Shown: positions 32,843 to 41,694, counted from the first letter of the stretch. The stretch is 64,000 nucleotides of DNA from Brevibacillus brevis (GCF_022026395.1 NZ_CP041767.1:4124501-4188500), one strand, 5' to 3'. Notes: a model not told the origin generated them from the sequence alone. A program made the numbers and translations.

Positions 32843-34069
32843 TTCAACCCTCGCTTCATTCAAGGATTTGCCCCGGGTTGCCTCAAAAGCACGAGCACCC
32901 GCCCATTGGAAGGCACTACTCATCATCGAAGTCGCTGCTACCACCAGGAACAAGGTCGTACCTCCGTAATGTGCCAACAGCAATCCGCCCATCCACGGAC
33001 CGATGAACTGGCCGAGGTTGCTGAAGCTTTTCGCACCGTAATAGCTGCCCCGCATATTCTCCGGGGCCATTCGGTCGATCAGGACGTCTCCTGCGGTAAA
33101 TGTAAGGATTTCGCCAATCGTAAAAAACACCATTGCCACAATGAATATCAGCCACGAATTGGCAAAGGCATACCCAACGTCACCAACTGCATACATGGCG
33201 TTTCCCACCAAAATGGCGGTGAGAGGCGTCTTTTTTTCTGCCCAGGTCGTCAACGGAAGCTGCATCACAACGACGACAATCGCATTGACTGTCATCAGGA
33301 TGGCAAACAGCTCTGTTCCATTCACGACCGTCATTTCTGCGAATTTGGCCAGCGTAGAAGACATTTGCGAGTAGCCAATCGCTCCTAAAACACCGGCGAG
33401 CATGTACAAACGAAACGCTTTATCTTGCACCACCACACTGAATGCTCGGCCGAATGTAACAACTTCTTTCTTTTGGCCTTCAATTTGCTTAATGCCGAAC
33501 TTGTTCAATAATCCTTGCAAGCTAATCACATAAATGAGATATATCAGTGCAGTCACCAGGAAAGGTAGAGCGACAGAGCTTTTCGCAAGCACTACCCCTG
33601 CGATAGGCCCTACCGCTACCCCAACATTAATCGCCATGTAGCGGATACCGAATACACGAAGCCTCTTCTCTTGTGGCGTTACATCTGCCATCAGCGCCTG
33701 TGAGACCGGTTCGTAGAAGGATCGACAGAGTCCCCCTGCTATATTGAGCAAAAGCAGAATCCACGGGTCTTTACTAAGCGCAAATCCGACGAACACGAGC
33801 GTCCACACGTACAACGCACCTAGCATGACTCGTCTGCGCCCGATTCTGTCCGACCATGCTCCCGCAATAAACCCCCCGATTGTACCCGCGAGCGGTCCTG
33901 CTCCAATCGTCAATCCGATCATTGCCAAGCTCATATCTGTTTGATTGGACAAGTATAAAAACAAAAACGGCATGCTCATCGAGCTGGCAGCCCGGACGAA
34001 CACGGTCCCGACGACTAATGACCAGACGATCGGGTGAAACTCCTGTAAACGCATCTTGATCCAGCTCAT
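32834..34069 (-). CDS. MFS transporter
   Basis: Twelve-helix major facilitator of about 411 residues, likely a drug or metabolite exporter. MFS motif A GAWSDRIGRRRVML after helix 2; C-terminal MRGSYYGAKSFSNLGQFIGPWMGG. Start at ATG 34069 (MSWIKMRLQEF) behind GGGGAGAG; the frame is open to 34105. A strong sigma-A promoter lies at 34138-34166 with a palindromic operator over its -35 box. Confidence 0.9.
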   Translation of the reverse strand: MSWIKMRLQEFHPIVWSLVVGTVFVRAASSMSMPFLFLYLSNQTDMSLAMIGLTIGAGPLAGTIGGFIAGAWSDRIGRRRVMLGALYVWTLVFVGFALSKDPWILLLLNIAGGLCRSFYEPVSQALMADVTPQEKRLRVFGIRYMAINVGVAVGPIAGVVLAKSSVALPFLVTALIYLIYVISLQGLLNKFGIKQIEGQKKEVVTFGRAFSVVVQDKAFRLYMLAGVLGAIGYSQMSSTLAKFAEMTVVNGTELFAILMTVNAIVVVVMQLPLTTWAEKKTPLTAILVGNAMYAVGDVGYAFANSWLIFIVAMVFFTIGEILTFTAGDVLIDRMAPENMRGSYYGAKSFSNLGQFIGPWMGGLLLAHYGGTTLFLVVAATSMMSSAFQWAGARAFEATRGKSLNEARVESL

Positions 34070-34137
34070 TTTCTCTCTCTCCCCACGACTGTTATGTACT
34101 CCCACCTCTGCCAGAACAGATGCTCTGTGATGTTCCC

Positions 34138-34166
34138 ATTGTAGAGAGGCAATGGTCGTTCGTCAA
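34138..34166 (-). promoter_or_regulatory. Strong sigma-A promoter of the MFS gene
   Basis: Minus strand TTGACG (34161-34166), 17-base spacer, TACAAT (34138-34143), about 70 bases before the start. Confidence 0.75.
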
Positions 34167-34176
34167 TGAGCATTCA
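34163..34176. promoter_or_regulatory. Palindromic operator over -35 box
   Basis: TCAATGAGCATTCA; minus-strand reading TGAATGCTCATTGA differs at one base from the perfect palindrome at 37705-37718 upstream of the FadH-like gene. Covers the -35 element, so a bound repressor would block RNA polymerase. Confidence 0.55.
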
Positions 34177-34251
34177 AAATTTTTTGATTATGAAACTTTT
34201 CTATGAGAGTAATCAAAAATTCGATAAGGTTGGACACGCTAACCCTGGACA

Positions 34252-34286
34252 ACGCAAAAGACCGCCAGAAAGCGCTGACGGTCTTT
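34252..34286 (-). terminator. Terminator of ytnP
   Basis: Minus strand AAAGACCGTCA pairs with TGGCGGTCTTT, followed by TTTGCG. It lies 11 bases past the ytnP stop. The rest of 34070-34296 holds only the MFS promoter. Confidence 0.75.
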
Positions 34287-34296
34287 GCCTCTCCTT

Positions 34297-35145
34297 TTAT
34301 AAAACAACTTCGATACGATCAACTATTTCTCCCTGTTCGTTCCATTTCACCGCACGGTAAACGCTATCATGGTAAAACGTGAACCAAGCGCCTTGCTTGA
34401 TCCCGTTGATGATCCATTCTTCTTTTGCATAGATGGAGGTCATCGGGTAATCGTCGTAGGCCATCACCCATAATGGATTTTGGTGAGCGTGTGTAGGCAT
34501 GATGTCCGCCAGATGCAAAAGCACCTGCCCCTCTGTCTCCATCCGGACGATAGCATGTCCCTGGCTGTGACCACCTGTATGATGAAGCGTGATTCCTGGC
34601 ACAACTTCGTGCGAAGCTCCGTACGTCTTCACCTGATTCTCAATCGGACGCCAGTTTTCTTCCCAATATGTATTTTTCGAGCGAACATTCGGCTCTCTCA
34701 TCTCCGCCCATTCCTGCTCCTGTACGTAGATGACGGCTTTTTGAAATGTAGAGACAAGTTGTCCATCACGTATAGAGACAAGTCCGTTGGCATGATCGTA
34801 GTGCATATGTGTCATTATGACAATATCAATACCGGCAGGAGTCAACCCTTTCGCGGCAAGGGATTCCACCACTCGAGACTCTTCTTCCAAGCCAAAATTG
34901 CGCTTCTGTTTTTCCGTTAGCCGATCATTCCCTATACCTGATTCAATCAAAATATGCTTGCCATGAGCCTGTACCAGGATCGGGTCGGCACGCAAAGGGA
35001 TTTGATTGAGATCATTCGATGGGTATCTTTTGCTCCATAGCGGCTTGGGCACCACTCCAAACATGGCGCCTCCATCCAGCTTCGTGAGCCCCCCTCTCAG
35101 CCAAGACAATTGAAACTGACCTACCTGCCACTCGTTCCCTACCAT
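34297..35145 (-). CDS. ytnP: MBL-fold quorum-quenching lactonase-like protein, YtnP
   Basis: Metallo-hydrolase of the YtnP type, which in Bacillus degrades lactone signals. N-terminal LTKLDGGAMFGVVPKPLWSK (about 20-39) is characteristic of this group; metal motif HMHYDHANG (about 112-120), later metal ligands HTGGHSQGH and LLHLADIMP. 282 residues, usual length. ATG at 35145. Downstream of a small unknown gene. Substrate inferred from family only. Confidence 0.88.
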   Translation of the reverse strand: MVGNEWQVGQFQLSWLRGGLTKLDGGAMFGVVPKPLWSKRYPSNDLNQIPLRADPILVQAHGKHILIESGIGNDRLTEKQKRNFGLEEESRVVESLAAKGLTPAGIDIVIMTHMHYDHANGLVSIRDGQLVSTFQKAVIYVQEQEWAEMREPNVRSKNTYWEENWRPIENQVKTYGASHEVVPGITLHHTGGHSQGHAIVRMETEGQVLLHLADIMPTHAHQNPLWVMAYDDYPMTSIYAKEEWIINGIKQGAWFTFYHDSVYRAVKWNEQGEIVDRIEVVL

Positions 35146-35196
35146 GATCCTGACGCCTCCTCGATTGCTCGGAATGATGATTGAAGTTCGAAAGCG

Positions 35197-35218
35197 AAAA
35201 GCACCCCGTTCAGGGTGC
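35197..35218 (-). terminator. Terminator of the 35219-35515 gene
   Basis: Minus strand GCACCC pairs with GGGTGC (one offset G) around a six-base loop, then TTTTCGCTTTCG, directly after the stop. Confidence 0.65.
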
Positions 35219-35515
35219 CTACAGCTTTTCTGCTACACTTACAGTTCTAGTCGCCGGGGCGATTTCTAACAGGAGATCACTCGATACAGCCTGCACAGTG
35301 ACATCTGAATCACTTCGTCTATGATGAAGCACGAGTTGCGCTACCTTTTCAGTCTCTCGGTAAACGCTGATTAATGTCTGTAATGGATTGGCACTCCCGC
35401 CCGCGATCAACTTAAACCCCGGGGCTATCGTAAACGTCCATCCCTCCACCTCTACTAACGGTGCTAACGAGTACAGGAAGTAACGTTTCCCTAAGAGAAT
35501 GCCATTATGGTTCAT
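35219..35515 (-). CDS. Hypothetical protein (98 residues)
   Basis: Small, probably strand-rich soluble protein starting MNHNGILLGKRYFLYSLAPL, with no recognised domain. The frame extends to 35533 (TTG), but the ATG at 35515 gives the more natural start; ribosome-binding sequence GGGGG is slightly distant. Own terminator. The 160-base upstream stretch holds only a weak TATACT-type -10. Confidence 0.6.
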   Translation of the reverse strand: MNHNGILLGKRYFLYSLAPLVEVEGWTFTIAPGFKLIAGGSANPLQTLISVYRETEKVAQLVLHHRRSDSDVTVQAVSSDLLLEIAPATRTVSVAEKL

Positions 35516-35680
35516 CAAGGCGAGAGCCCCCAATCAAATGAATTTGAACAGTATAACTTCATTTTGCAAAAATTAGCGGTGGTTGAAAAGCGATTCGACA
35601 AAACTTCTAAAAAGACGACATACTTTTCTTAATCATATCCGATTCGCCTTGTTTTCGAAATAGAAAATCTTTTCAGCACC

Positions 35681-37684
35681 TTAAATCGCTCTTCCGACGG
35701 TCGCACCCTCCAAAATAGCTCGCTTGGCATCGAGCTCTCCCGCTTCTTTCGCCCCGCCTATGAGGTGCACAGGCAGCCGATCAAGCAATGCGTGGTATAG
35801 AGCATTGTTGGAGGTCGCTCCAGCCGCTACAATGACCGTATCAGCGGGTATCATGCGTTCCTCGCCGTTCTGAATAAAATATACCCCTTCTTCTGCAATC
35901 CGGCTATATTCAATTTGTGTCAGCATCTCCACGCCACGTTTCTTCAGGTTGGCGAGAACTGCCCAGCGCGTCGTCTTGCCCAAGCCCGATCCGACATGCT
36001 TCCCACGCCGCAGCATGCTGATTTTTCGTTTTCGCTGTTGTAGTTGCTGTACAGCTTTTCCATCCAGTATTCGATACTCCTGCAAGTATTCCGCTGCCTT
36101 CGGTGAGATCGTTTCGTCGTGCATCAGCAAATGGGACAAATCACACGCGATTCCTCCCGCACCGACGATGACCACTTGTCTACCTACCTTGGCGCGCTTT
36201 TCAAATACCGCATCATATCCCTTCACATGTCCGAGCTCCATACCTGGAATCTCTGGACGCCGTGGAATGACTCCCGTTGCCACCACAACTTCTGCAAAGC
36301 CCTCTTCGATCAAGGCTTCTGCCTCTGCCAGTGTTCCCAGCCTGATTTCGACACCAAGACGCGCAAGCTCTGTCTGATAATAGCGAAGCGTTTCATTAAA
36401 TTCCTCTTTACCAGGCACCTGTTTGGCGTAGTTTAATTGTCCACCGATCTGTTTTTTGGCCTCCATGATGACCACCTGGTGCCCTCGTTCAGCCAGCACA
36501 CGAGCTGCCTCCAAGCCGGCAGGACCCGCGCCGATTACAGCTACCTTCTTGCAGTTTTCCGCCGGAACCAACTGCCACTCTGCTTCTCTGCCGACGAGAG
36601 GATTGACCAGACAGGAGGCTACCTTCCCATCAAAAATATGGTCGAGACAAGCTTGATTGCAAGCAATACATGTATTTACCTCATCAAAGCGTCCTTCTTT
36701 GCTTTTCTGAACGATATACGGGTCCGCTAAAAATGGACGGGCCATCGAAACCATATCACTGCATTCTTCATACAAAATCTTTTCAGCCTGACGTACGTCG
36801 CTGATTCGATTGCTGGCGATAACCGGGATGTTCACGACCTGCTTGACTTGCTGGGCTACCCATACATATGCTCCACGCGGCACCATCATGCCAATCGTCG
36901 GTACTTGTGATTCATGCCAGCCAATTCCGATATTGAGAGCATCAACACCTGCCTCCTCCAGCATTTTGGCAAATTGCAATGTCTCTTCCATCGTCGTACT
37001 ATCTGGCATCAAGTCCAATCCCGACATACGGTAGATGATCGGATAATCCGGTCCCACTGCTTGGCGGACACGCTTAGCCACCTCAATGCCAAAACGTGCT
37101 CTGCGTAAAAAGTCCCCACCCCACTCATCTTCTCGCTTATTGGTCACAGGGGACAAAAATTGATTGATCAAGTATCCTTCCGAACCCATGATTTCTACGG
37201 CATCAAAACCAGCTTTTTTGGCGCGGACGGCACCATCAGCAAAACATTGGATCGTAGATTCGATCTCCTCTGCGCGTAACTCTCTCGGCTTCCAACGGTT
37301 AATCGGCGCCTGCAATGGCGATGGGGCTACCGGGTCTAATCCTGTCGCTTCCTTGTACGCATAACGCCCGGCATGGAACAGCTGCAACGCAATTCTTCCA
37401 TTGGCTTGATGAACCTCTTTCGTGATCAGGCGCAATTTCTCGATATCCTCGTCCTGGTATACATTGCAATACTCGTCGCCCATGCCGCCTTCTGGATGTA
37501 CGGCAGCCCCTCCAGTCACGATCAGACCTGCCTCTCCATTTGCACGCTCTGCGTAAAAGGCAGCAAGCCGCGCTACACCATTCTGCAGCTTTTCAAATCC
37601 AACGTGCATGGACCCCATCATAATGCGATTTGCCAACGTCATCGAACCAATCTGAATCGGTTCCCATACTTTTGAAAGTTCCAC
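35681..37684 (-). CDS. NADH:flavin oxidoreductase, 2,4-dienoyl-CoA reductase (FadH)-like
   Basis: Three-part flavoenzyme: old-yellow-enzyme TIM barrel (1-330) that binds FMN, a 4Fe-4S cluster segment with CIACNQACL and a following Cys (about 340-360), and FAD/NAD(P)-binding domains (VIGAGPAGLEAARVLAERGHQ about 385; VIVGAGGIACDLSHLL about 500). 667 residues, matching E. coli FadH and relatives that reduce unsaturated fatty acyl-CoA or other enones. GTG start with GGGAGG upstream. Monocistronic. A TGAATG/CATTCA palindrome in its leader fits control by a FadR-like TetR repressor, supporting a fatty-acid role. Confidence 0.88.
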   Translation of the reverse strand: MELSKVWEPIQIGSMTLANRIMMGSMHVGFEKLQNGVARLAAFYAERANGEAGLIVTGGAAVHPEGGMGDEYCNVYQDEDIEKLRLITKEVHQANGRIALQLFHAGRYAYKEATGLDPVAPSPLQAPINRWKPRELRAEEIESTIQCFADGAVRAKKAGFDAVEIMGSEGYLINQFLSPVTNKREDEWGGDFLRRARFGIEVAKRVRQAVGPDYPIIYRMSGLDLMPDSTTMEETLQFAKMLEEAGVDALNIGIGWHESQVPTIGMMVPRGAYVWVAQQVKQVVNIPVIASNRISDVRQAEKILYEECSDMVSMARPFLADPYIVQKSKEGRFDEVNTCIACNQACLDHIFDGKVASCLVNPLVGREAEWQLVPAENCKKVAVIGAGPAGLEAARVLAERGHQVVIMEAKKQIGGQLNYAKQVPGKEEFNETLRYYQTELARLGVEIRLGTLAEAEALIEEGFAEVVVATGVIPRRPEIPGMELGHVKGYDAVFEKRAKVGRQVVIVGAGGIACDLSHLLMHDETISPKAAEYLQEYRILDGKAVQQLQQRKRKISMLRRGKHVGSGLGKTTRWAVLANLKKRGVEMLTQIEYSRIAEEGVYFIQNGEERMIPADTVIVAAGATSNNALYHALLDRLPVHLIGGAKEAGELDAKRAILEGATVGRAI

Positions 37685-37704
37685 GTTAAACGCCTCCCAA
37701 CGAG

Positions 37705-37718
37705 TGAATGCTCATTCA
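37705..37718. promoter_or_regulatory. Palindromic operator upstream of FadH-like gene
   Basis: TGAATGCTCATTCA: perfect 6-bp half-sites TGAATG/CATTCA with a 2-base centre, 20 bases before the GTG and just after a possible -10 (GATAAT). Half-sites equal those of Bacillus FadR, but the spacing is shorter. Confidence 0.6.
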
Positions 37719-37779
37719 TTTTCATTATCTATACGATTCTCTCTCTCCTCCTCATATTCCTCCTTACTCGCCTTTCATG

Positions 37780-37812
37780 CTAAAAGCTCAGGACATTACG
37801 CCTGAGCTTTCC
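37780..37812 (-). terminator. Terminator of the 37832-38302 gene
   Basis: AAAGCTCAGG pairs with CCTGAGCTTT around eight bases, followed on the minus strand by T. Confidence 0.8.
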
Positions 37813-37831
37813 TTATGTACAACCTATTTTC

Positions 37832-38302
37832 TTATGTGCCGAGTTTGACGAGCATCCCCAAATCCCCGGAAAACCTGGCGATGGTTTCTGTAAATGCCAT
37901 ATCCTCCGCTTCTGTTCGCGGCATCTGCACGATAAAGTGATAATCCAGCACGACATTCGCTTCTGCCTGCATGCCAGACTCCACAAAGCGGCGCTTTTCT
38001 GTCAGTGAGCACTCAGCTACCAAGCTTTTTGCTTGCGTCCATAATTTTTGAATCTCCTCATCTTGCAAGCTATAAGGATAGACAATTTCCACCTCAATTT
38101 CACAGCTGTCCTCTTCCGCAAGTGGAAACAAATGAATGGTAGCCGTTGGTTGCTTCTCGTTCTCCGCCTCGGAAAATGTGATCAGAACCTCTTGCCCTTC
38201 CGATTCTTCCAACAAAGAATGATCAGAGCGCAAAACGATATCTGAGATCATTCCATGCATATGTAACTGTTGATTTAGTTTTTCCACCATAAATTGTAGC
38301 AC
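37832..38302 (-). CDS. Hypothetical protein (156 residues)
   Basis: Acidic, mixed alpha/beta soluble protein with no recognised domain; segments TATIHLFPLAEEDSCEIEVEI and NVVLDYHFIVQMP suggest a beta sheet. GTG start at 38302 with GGAGG ten bases upstream. Own terminator; neighbours do not suggest a role. Confidence 0.7.
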   Translation of the reverse strand: MLQFMVEKLNQQLHMHGMISDIVLRSDHSLLEESEGQEVLITFSEAENEKQPTATIHLFPLAEEDSCEIEVEIVYPYSLQDEEIQKLWTQAKSLVAECSLTEKRRFVESGMQAEANVVLDYHFIVQMPRTEAEDMAFTETIARFSGDLGMLVKLGT

Positions 38303-38365
38303 GTACTTCTTTCCTCCTGTTTCACGATATCCTCTCGTAGCAGTATAGCATGACTTCTACAGATG

Positions 38366-38393
38366 CGAAAAACCCCTTCACGAGGAAGGGGTC
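38366..38393 (-). terminator. Terminator overlapping the end of the small membrane gene
   Basis: Minus strand ACCCCTTC pairs with GAAGGGGT, followed by TTTTCG; the first arm lies in the last codons of the gene. Confidence 0.75.
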
Positions 38394-38692
38394 GGTGTAT
38401 TGTTCATATTTTTTTGATTCATGAATTCTGACAGCCACGCACGACGTACTTCTTTGTTTGGACAGTAGCCTAAAATGTAGCTTTCTCCGCGCATATATTT
38501 TTCCTTAATCCACTCTTTATGCTTGCGGAAAAAGGCGTGCTGGAAATCAATCGGCATCTGCTGATATTCTTCCAAAGCTGAAGGATTCTGGAGGAAAAAA
38601 TCTTCATCGTACACAAACTCTTCATTTTGTTGGCGGCTGATCAGGTACACAAAAGCAATCACCAAGAACAGGTTCACCAAGAAAATCGTCAT
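38378..38692 (-). CDS. Small single-pass membrane protein (104 residues)
   Basis: N-terminal membrane helix (residues 2-18, IFLVNLFLVIAFVYLIS) followed by a soluble, aromatic- and charge-rich tail with DFQHAFFRKHKEWIKEKYM and a Thr/Pro/Ser end. Function unknown. ATG behind GGAGGGA. A -10 TACAAT lies at 38751-38756, just upstream of a 41-base AT-rich dyad. Confidence 0.75.
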   Translation of the reverse strand: MTIFLVNLFLVIAFVYLISRQQNEEFVYDEDFFLQNPSALEEYQQMPIDFQHAFFRKHKEWIKEKYMRGESYILGYCPNKEVRRAWLSEFMNQKNMNNTPTPSS

Positions 38693-38710
38693 AGAAATCC
38701 CTCCAGTCAG

Positions 38711-38751
38711 TAATAATTATCTGATTAATCTGTCTTATCAGCATATTATTA
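38711..38751. promoter_or_regulatory. AT-rich dyad in leader of the small membrane gene
   Basis: TAATAAT (38711-38717) mirrors ATTATTA (38745-38751), and CTGAT (38721-38725) mirrors ATCAG (38737-38741). It starts right after the -10 box, so it is either an operator or an RNA hairpin in the leader. Confidence 0.45.
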
Positions 38752-38825
38752 TTGTACCACGAAATTGGTGTTTTCTAAACCTTTTCCATAAACGAATTTT
38801 TAAAAATTTATATGAATCGACAAAT

Positions 38826-38862
38826 AAAAAACACCCGCTCGTGATGAACGGGTGCTTTCGTA
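38826..38862 (-). terminator. Terminator of LCP gene
   Basis: Minus strand AGCACCCG pairs with CGGGTGTT around nine bases, followed by TTTTTATTTG. Confidence 0.8.
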
Positions 38863-38866
38863 CTTG

Positions 38867-40315
38867 TTAGGAGTTCGTGCTCGGACCATCTGTAGTTGAA
38901 GGACCAGCATCCTGATTGGACGGCGGGATGTCCGGCGGTGGAGTAGAGTTGTTGCCGTTATTACCTGTTGGTACAGTTTGTGTTGGATCAGTCGCAGGCG
39001 TCTGTGCTCCCTGACCTTGATTTGTCGACTGACCTTGCCCTTCTGGGTTTACGACATCAGGTGGCGGCATTGCGCCTTCATCTGCTGTACCATCTTGATT
39101 GCCTGTTGAATTTGTCGGCTCTTGTTCTTTCGGAGCCTCCGTTTTATGTTTTGCTGACGTTGACGCAGCTGATTCTGTCGTTTTCTTCTTAACGCTCTTC
39201 TTGTTGCTTGTCGCAACCGCTTCACCAGAACCGAGTATCGGGGAATTGTTAAACGCTACTGCACTCCCGGTCACTCCCATCTCAGACTGCAAGGAATCGC
39301 GAACAGACTCAAGCTTTTCTTTTTCGAGATACGTATATCCTCCCTGCCAATATGCCCCATTATCCAATGCAGTGACCGTAGAGGAATTAAATCCTTTGAA
39401 ATCGTAGGCCAATCCTTTGATCTGATCTTTGGAAAGATCGGTATGTATATTCTTGGCACCTACGTCCATAACGTTAAATATCTTCGTCAAGCCTTCAAGA
39501 GAAGCCGCTTTGTCCACGACAGCCTTGATGACCTCTTGTTGGCGGCGGTTACGGTCGAAGTCACTGGAATAGTACTTCGTTCCACGGTTGTCATGACGAT
39601 GTCGTACATAACCAAGGGCTTGCTCGCCATTCAATTTTTGAAGTCCTGGCTGGAGATTGATGTGTGTATCGTCAGTTGGATCATCGTATACCAGTCTGCG
39701 ATCCACATTGACTTCTACTCCACCCAATTCATCAATGACCGCTTTGAAACCATCAAAATCAATGGCTACAAAGTGCTCAATTGGGATACCCAGTATTTCA
39801 TTCAACGTTTTCTTTGTTAAAGAAATACCATCTTCGGTAACCGTCTGGTTATTGCGCTCTGCTTGCCTGCGTTCTGCTTCGCCATTGGCATAGACAGAAT
39901 TGATCTTATGGTAGTCGCGATAGCCTGGGATCTTGACGCGTGTGTCCCGCGGAATCGATACCATGGTAACTTTCTTCGTCTTCGGGTTAGCAACTGCCAC
40001 GATCATTACGTCTGTATTCATGGAACCTGTTTCAGGACGGGAATCAGAACCAAGCAATACAAACGACATTGGCTTATCCGAGTGGTAAACAGGATCGACA
40101 TTTTGGGATACTGGCGAAGTAAATCCATTGTTTGTAGGGCTCGTTACTTCCGTCAGAGTGTCTTCAATTTTCCAATAAATTGCTCCAGCCACACCACCAA
40201 CCAGCAGCAAGGTGATCAATGTGAAGGATATCACGAGTTTACGTATTTTTCGACTACGGCTCGGCTGTTTCTTTCGAGAAGCTGAAGCGCGTGTTTTCAC
40301 AACAGTATCTGGCAT
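38867..40315 (-). CDS. LytR-CpsA-Psr (LCP) family cell-wall ligase
   Basis: Attaches teichoic acids or other anionic polymers from lipid carriers to peptidoglycan, outside the membrane. Basic cytoplasmic N-terminus, membrane helix at about 27-47 (LVISFTLITLLLVGGVAGAI), LCP domain about 80-330 with LLGSDSRPETGSMNTDVMI and VSIPRDTRVKIPG (polyprenyl-phosphate-binding arginines), then about 130 residues of Ser/Thr/Pro/Gln-rich tail. Start at ATG 40315 (MPDTVVKTRAS) with AAGGAG upstream; the frame is open to 40393. A -10 TACAAT lies at 40438-40443 with a weak -35. Monocistronic. Confidence 0.9.
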   Translation of the reverse strand: MPDTVVKTRASASRKKQPSRSRKIRKLVISFTLITLLLVGGVAGAIYWKIEDTLTEVTSPTNNGFTSPVSQNVDPVYHSDKPMSFVLLGSDSRPETGSMNTDVMIVAVANPKTKKVTMVSIPRDTRVKIPGYRDYHKINSVYANGEAERRQAERNNQTVTEDGISLTKKTLNEILGIPIEHFVAIDFDGFKAVIDELGGVEVNVDRRLVYDDPTDDTHINLQPGLQKLNGEQALGYVRHRHDNRGTKYYSSDFDRNRRQQEVIKAVVDKAASLEGLTKIFNVMDVGAKNIHTDLSKDQIKGLAYDFKGFNSSTVTALDNGAYWQGGYTYLEKEKLESVRDSLQSEMGVTGSAVAFNNSPILGSGEAVATSNKKSVKKKTTESAASTSAKHKTEAPKEQEPTNSTGNQDGTADEGAMPPPDVVNPEGQGQSTNQGQGAQTPATDPTQTVPTGNNGNNSTPPPDIPPSNQDAGPSTTDGPSTNS

Positions 40316-40484
40316 ATGAATCAGTCTCCTTGTTCGCGCACGCTTTTTGACAAAGTAAAGGGAGGCACGATTTTGAATTGTGCCACTCGACAATATGCAC
40401 CACTTTTTTCTTCAGTTGGCAATACTCTGATTCAGGTATTGTACCATAACGTTGTCTGCATTTGTAGAAAAATGTTCCTTTAAA

Positions 40485-40526
40485 CGAAAAGTCCCCCATC
40501 TTTTTGTCGATAAGGGGGACTTTAGT
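40485..40526 (-). terminator. Terminator of the 40546-40683 gene
   Basis: Minus strand AAAGTCCCCC pairs with GGGGGACTTTT around a 16-base loop. Confidence 0.75.
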
Positions 40527-40545
40527 TTCACATATCACTTTTGGC

Positions 40546-40683
40546 TTATTGCAAGCCGCGTGGTGCCTGACTAAATCCCTGCACAGGACCTTCAGGACGT
40601 TTGTTTTTGGAGCGGTGTGAATCTCCGCCCTGTCGAACATGGCTCTCTTGTTTCCCGTTCACATCATTCGATTTCTTTTCCAT
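40546..40683 (-). CDS. Small basic hydrophilic protein (45 residues)
   Basis: ATG at 40683 behind GGAGGAG encodes a 45-residue, strongly hydrophilic peptide (starts MEKKSNDVNGKQESHV, ends VQGFSQAPRGLQ). Rich in Lys, Asn, Gln, Gly, Ser, without hydrophobic core: the composition of minor small acid-soluble spore proteins, though I cannot match a named one. Good ribosome-binding site and own terminator make it a real gene despite its size. Confidence 0.7.
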   Translation of the reverse strand: MEKKSNDVNGKQESHVRQGGDSHRSKNKRPEGPVQGFSQAPRGLQ

Positions 40684-40740
40684 GACATACACTCCTCCTC
40701 TGTACCAACTAACGGGTAGTGTACGTCAAGCTATGTATTT

Positions 40741-41694
40741 TCATTCCCTGTCGAGGAACTGTCTTTCTTTAGCGGCATAGTAATCTTTTCGTGCCAAAAG
40801 GACATCGATATCGTATCGTCCATTTCCTTTTGTTCGCATTTCGGCCAGAGCAACGCCGAAGGCTGCTTGTTCTGCAAGGGACAACGTTTTGTTTTGCGCA
40901 TAAATGATCCCGGCAGCAAACGCATCTCCCGCAGACTCTCGAATCGGCATAGCCGGGGCAGCAAGCCATTTTTTCTCCCGTTCAGTGCACAGCCACAGCC
41001 CTGCCTCCCCACAAATGACCATGACCTGATGAATACCTTCAGCCACCAATTTTTTCGCGCATACTTCTACATCATTATAGGAATGAAGGGTTTGGCCACC
41101 TAACACTTCCAGTTCATCAATGCTCGCGACGAGTATATGAACGCCTTCAAGTAACCCTTTCCATTTTTCTGCTTTTTTCACAGAAACAGGGTCTACGATG
41201 ACCTTTTTGTCGAGTCTCCTCGCTTCCGCCAAAAATGCCCGCATAACCTCGCCGGGAAGATTGGCATCAAGAAACAAGCCTGCAGCCTGAGGCAAGCACT
41301 TAAGACCTTGCTGGACAATCTCTGCTGGCCACTCTTCATTTAGTTCCATATCAGCAACAGCCGTGTACAATTCACCATCACGATCACGAATAGCCAAGTA
41401 GCGCCCAGTCGATTTCCCTGCGATTCGCAACATGCCATGGGTAGCCACTCCACTACTTGCTGTGACCTGTCTTAACCACTCGCCATCTGCATCTTCTCCA
41501 ACCAAAGCAAACAGCTGCACTTCTTCTCCTAGCCATCCCAGATTTTCCGCCACGTTTCGAGCTACGCCGCCTGCCGCTTGATGCACTTCACCCGGATTAC
41601 TTGTTCCGGGCAACAGTCTGGCAGAAGTGACTCCCTGCACGTCAACATTGGCTCCACCCACGCATAGCCAGTATTCTGTTATACCTTCCAGCAT
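40741..41694 (-). CDS. PfkB family carbohydrate/nucleoside kinase (PsuK-like)
   Basis: Ribokinase-fold kinase of about 317 residues. Motif 1 GGVARNVAENL (about 42) and motif 2 ESAGDAFAAGI (about 255; the Asp is the catalytic base and the GA.D loop the anion hole). N-terminal CVGGANVDVQG matches pseudouridine kinases, so pseudouridine or a related nucleoside is a plausible substrate; no psuG is adjacent to confirm. Start placed at ATG 41694 (MLEGITEYW) with GGGGG upstream. The frame is open to a TTG at 41820, giving a charged extension of doubtful reality. Confidence 0.8.
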   Translation of the reverse strand: MLEGITEYWLCVGGANVDVQGVTSARLLPGTSNPGEVHQAAGGVARNVAENLGWLGEEVQLFALVGEDADGEWLRQVTASSGVATHGMLRIAGKSTGRYLAIRDRDGELYTAVADMELNEEWPAEIVQQGLKCLPQAAGLFLDANLPGEVMRAFLAEARRLDKKVIVDPVSVKKAEKWKGLLEGVHILVASIDELEVLGGQTLHSYNDVEVCAKKLVAEGIHQVMVICGEAGLWLCTEREKKWLAAPAMPIRESAGDAFAAGIIYAQNKTLSLAEQAAFGVALAEMRTKGNGRYDIDVLLARKDYYAAKERQFLDRE

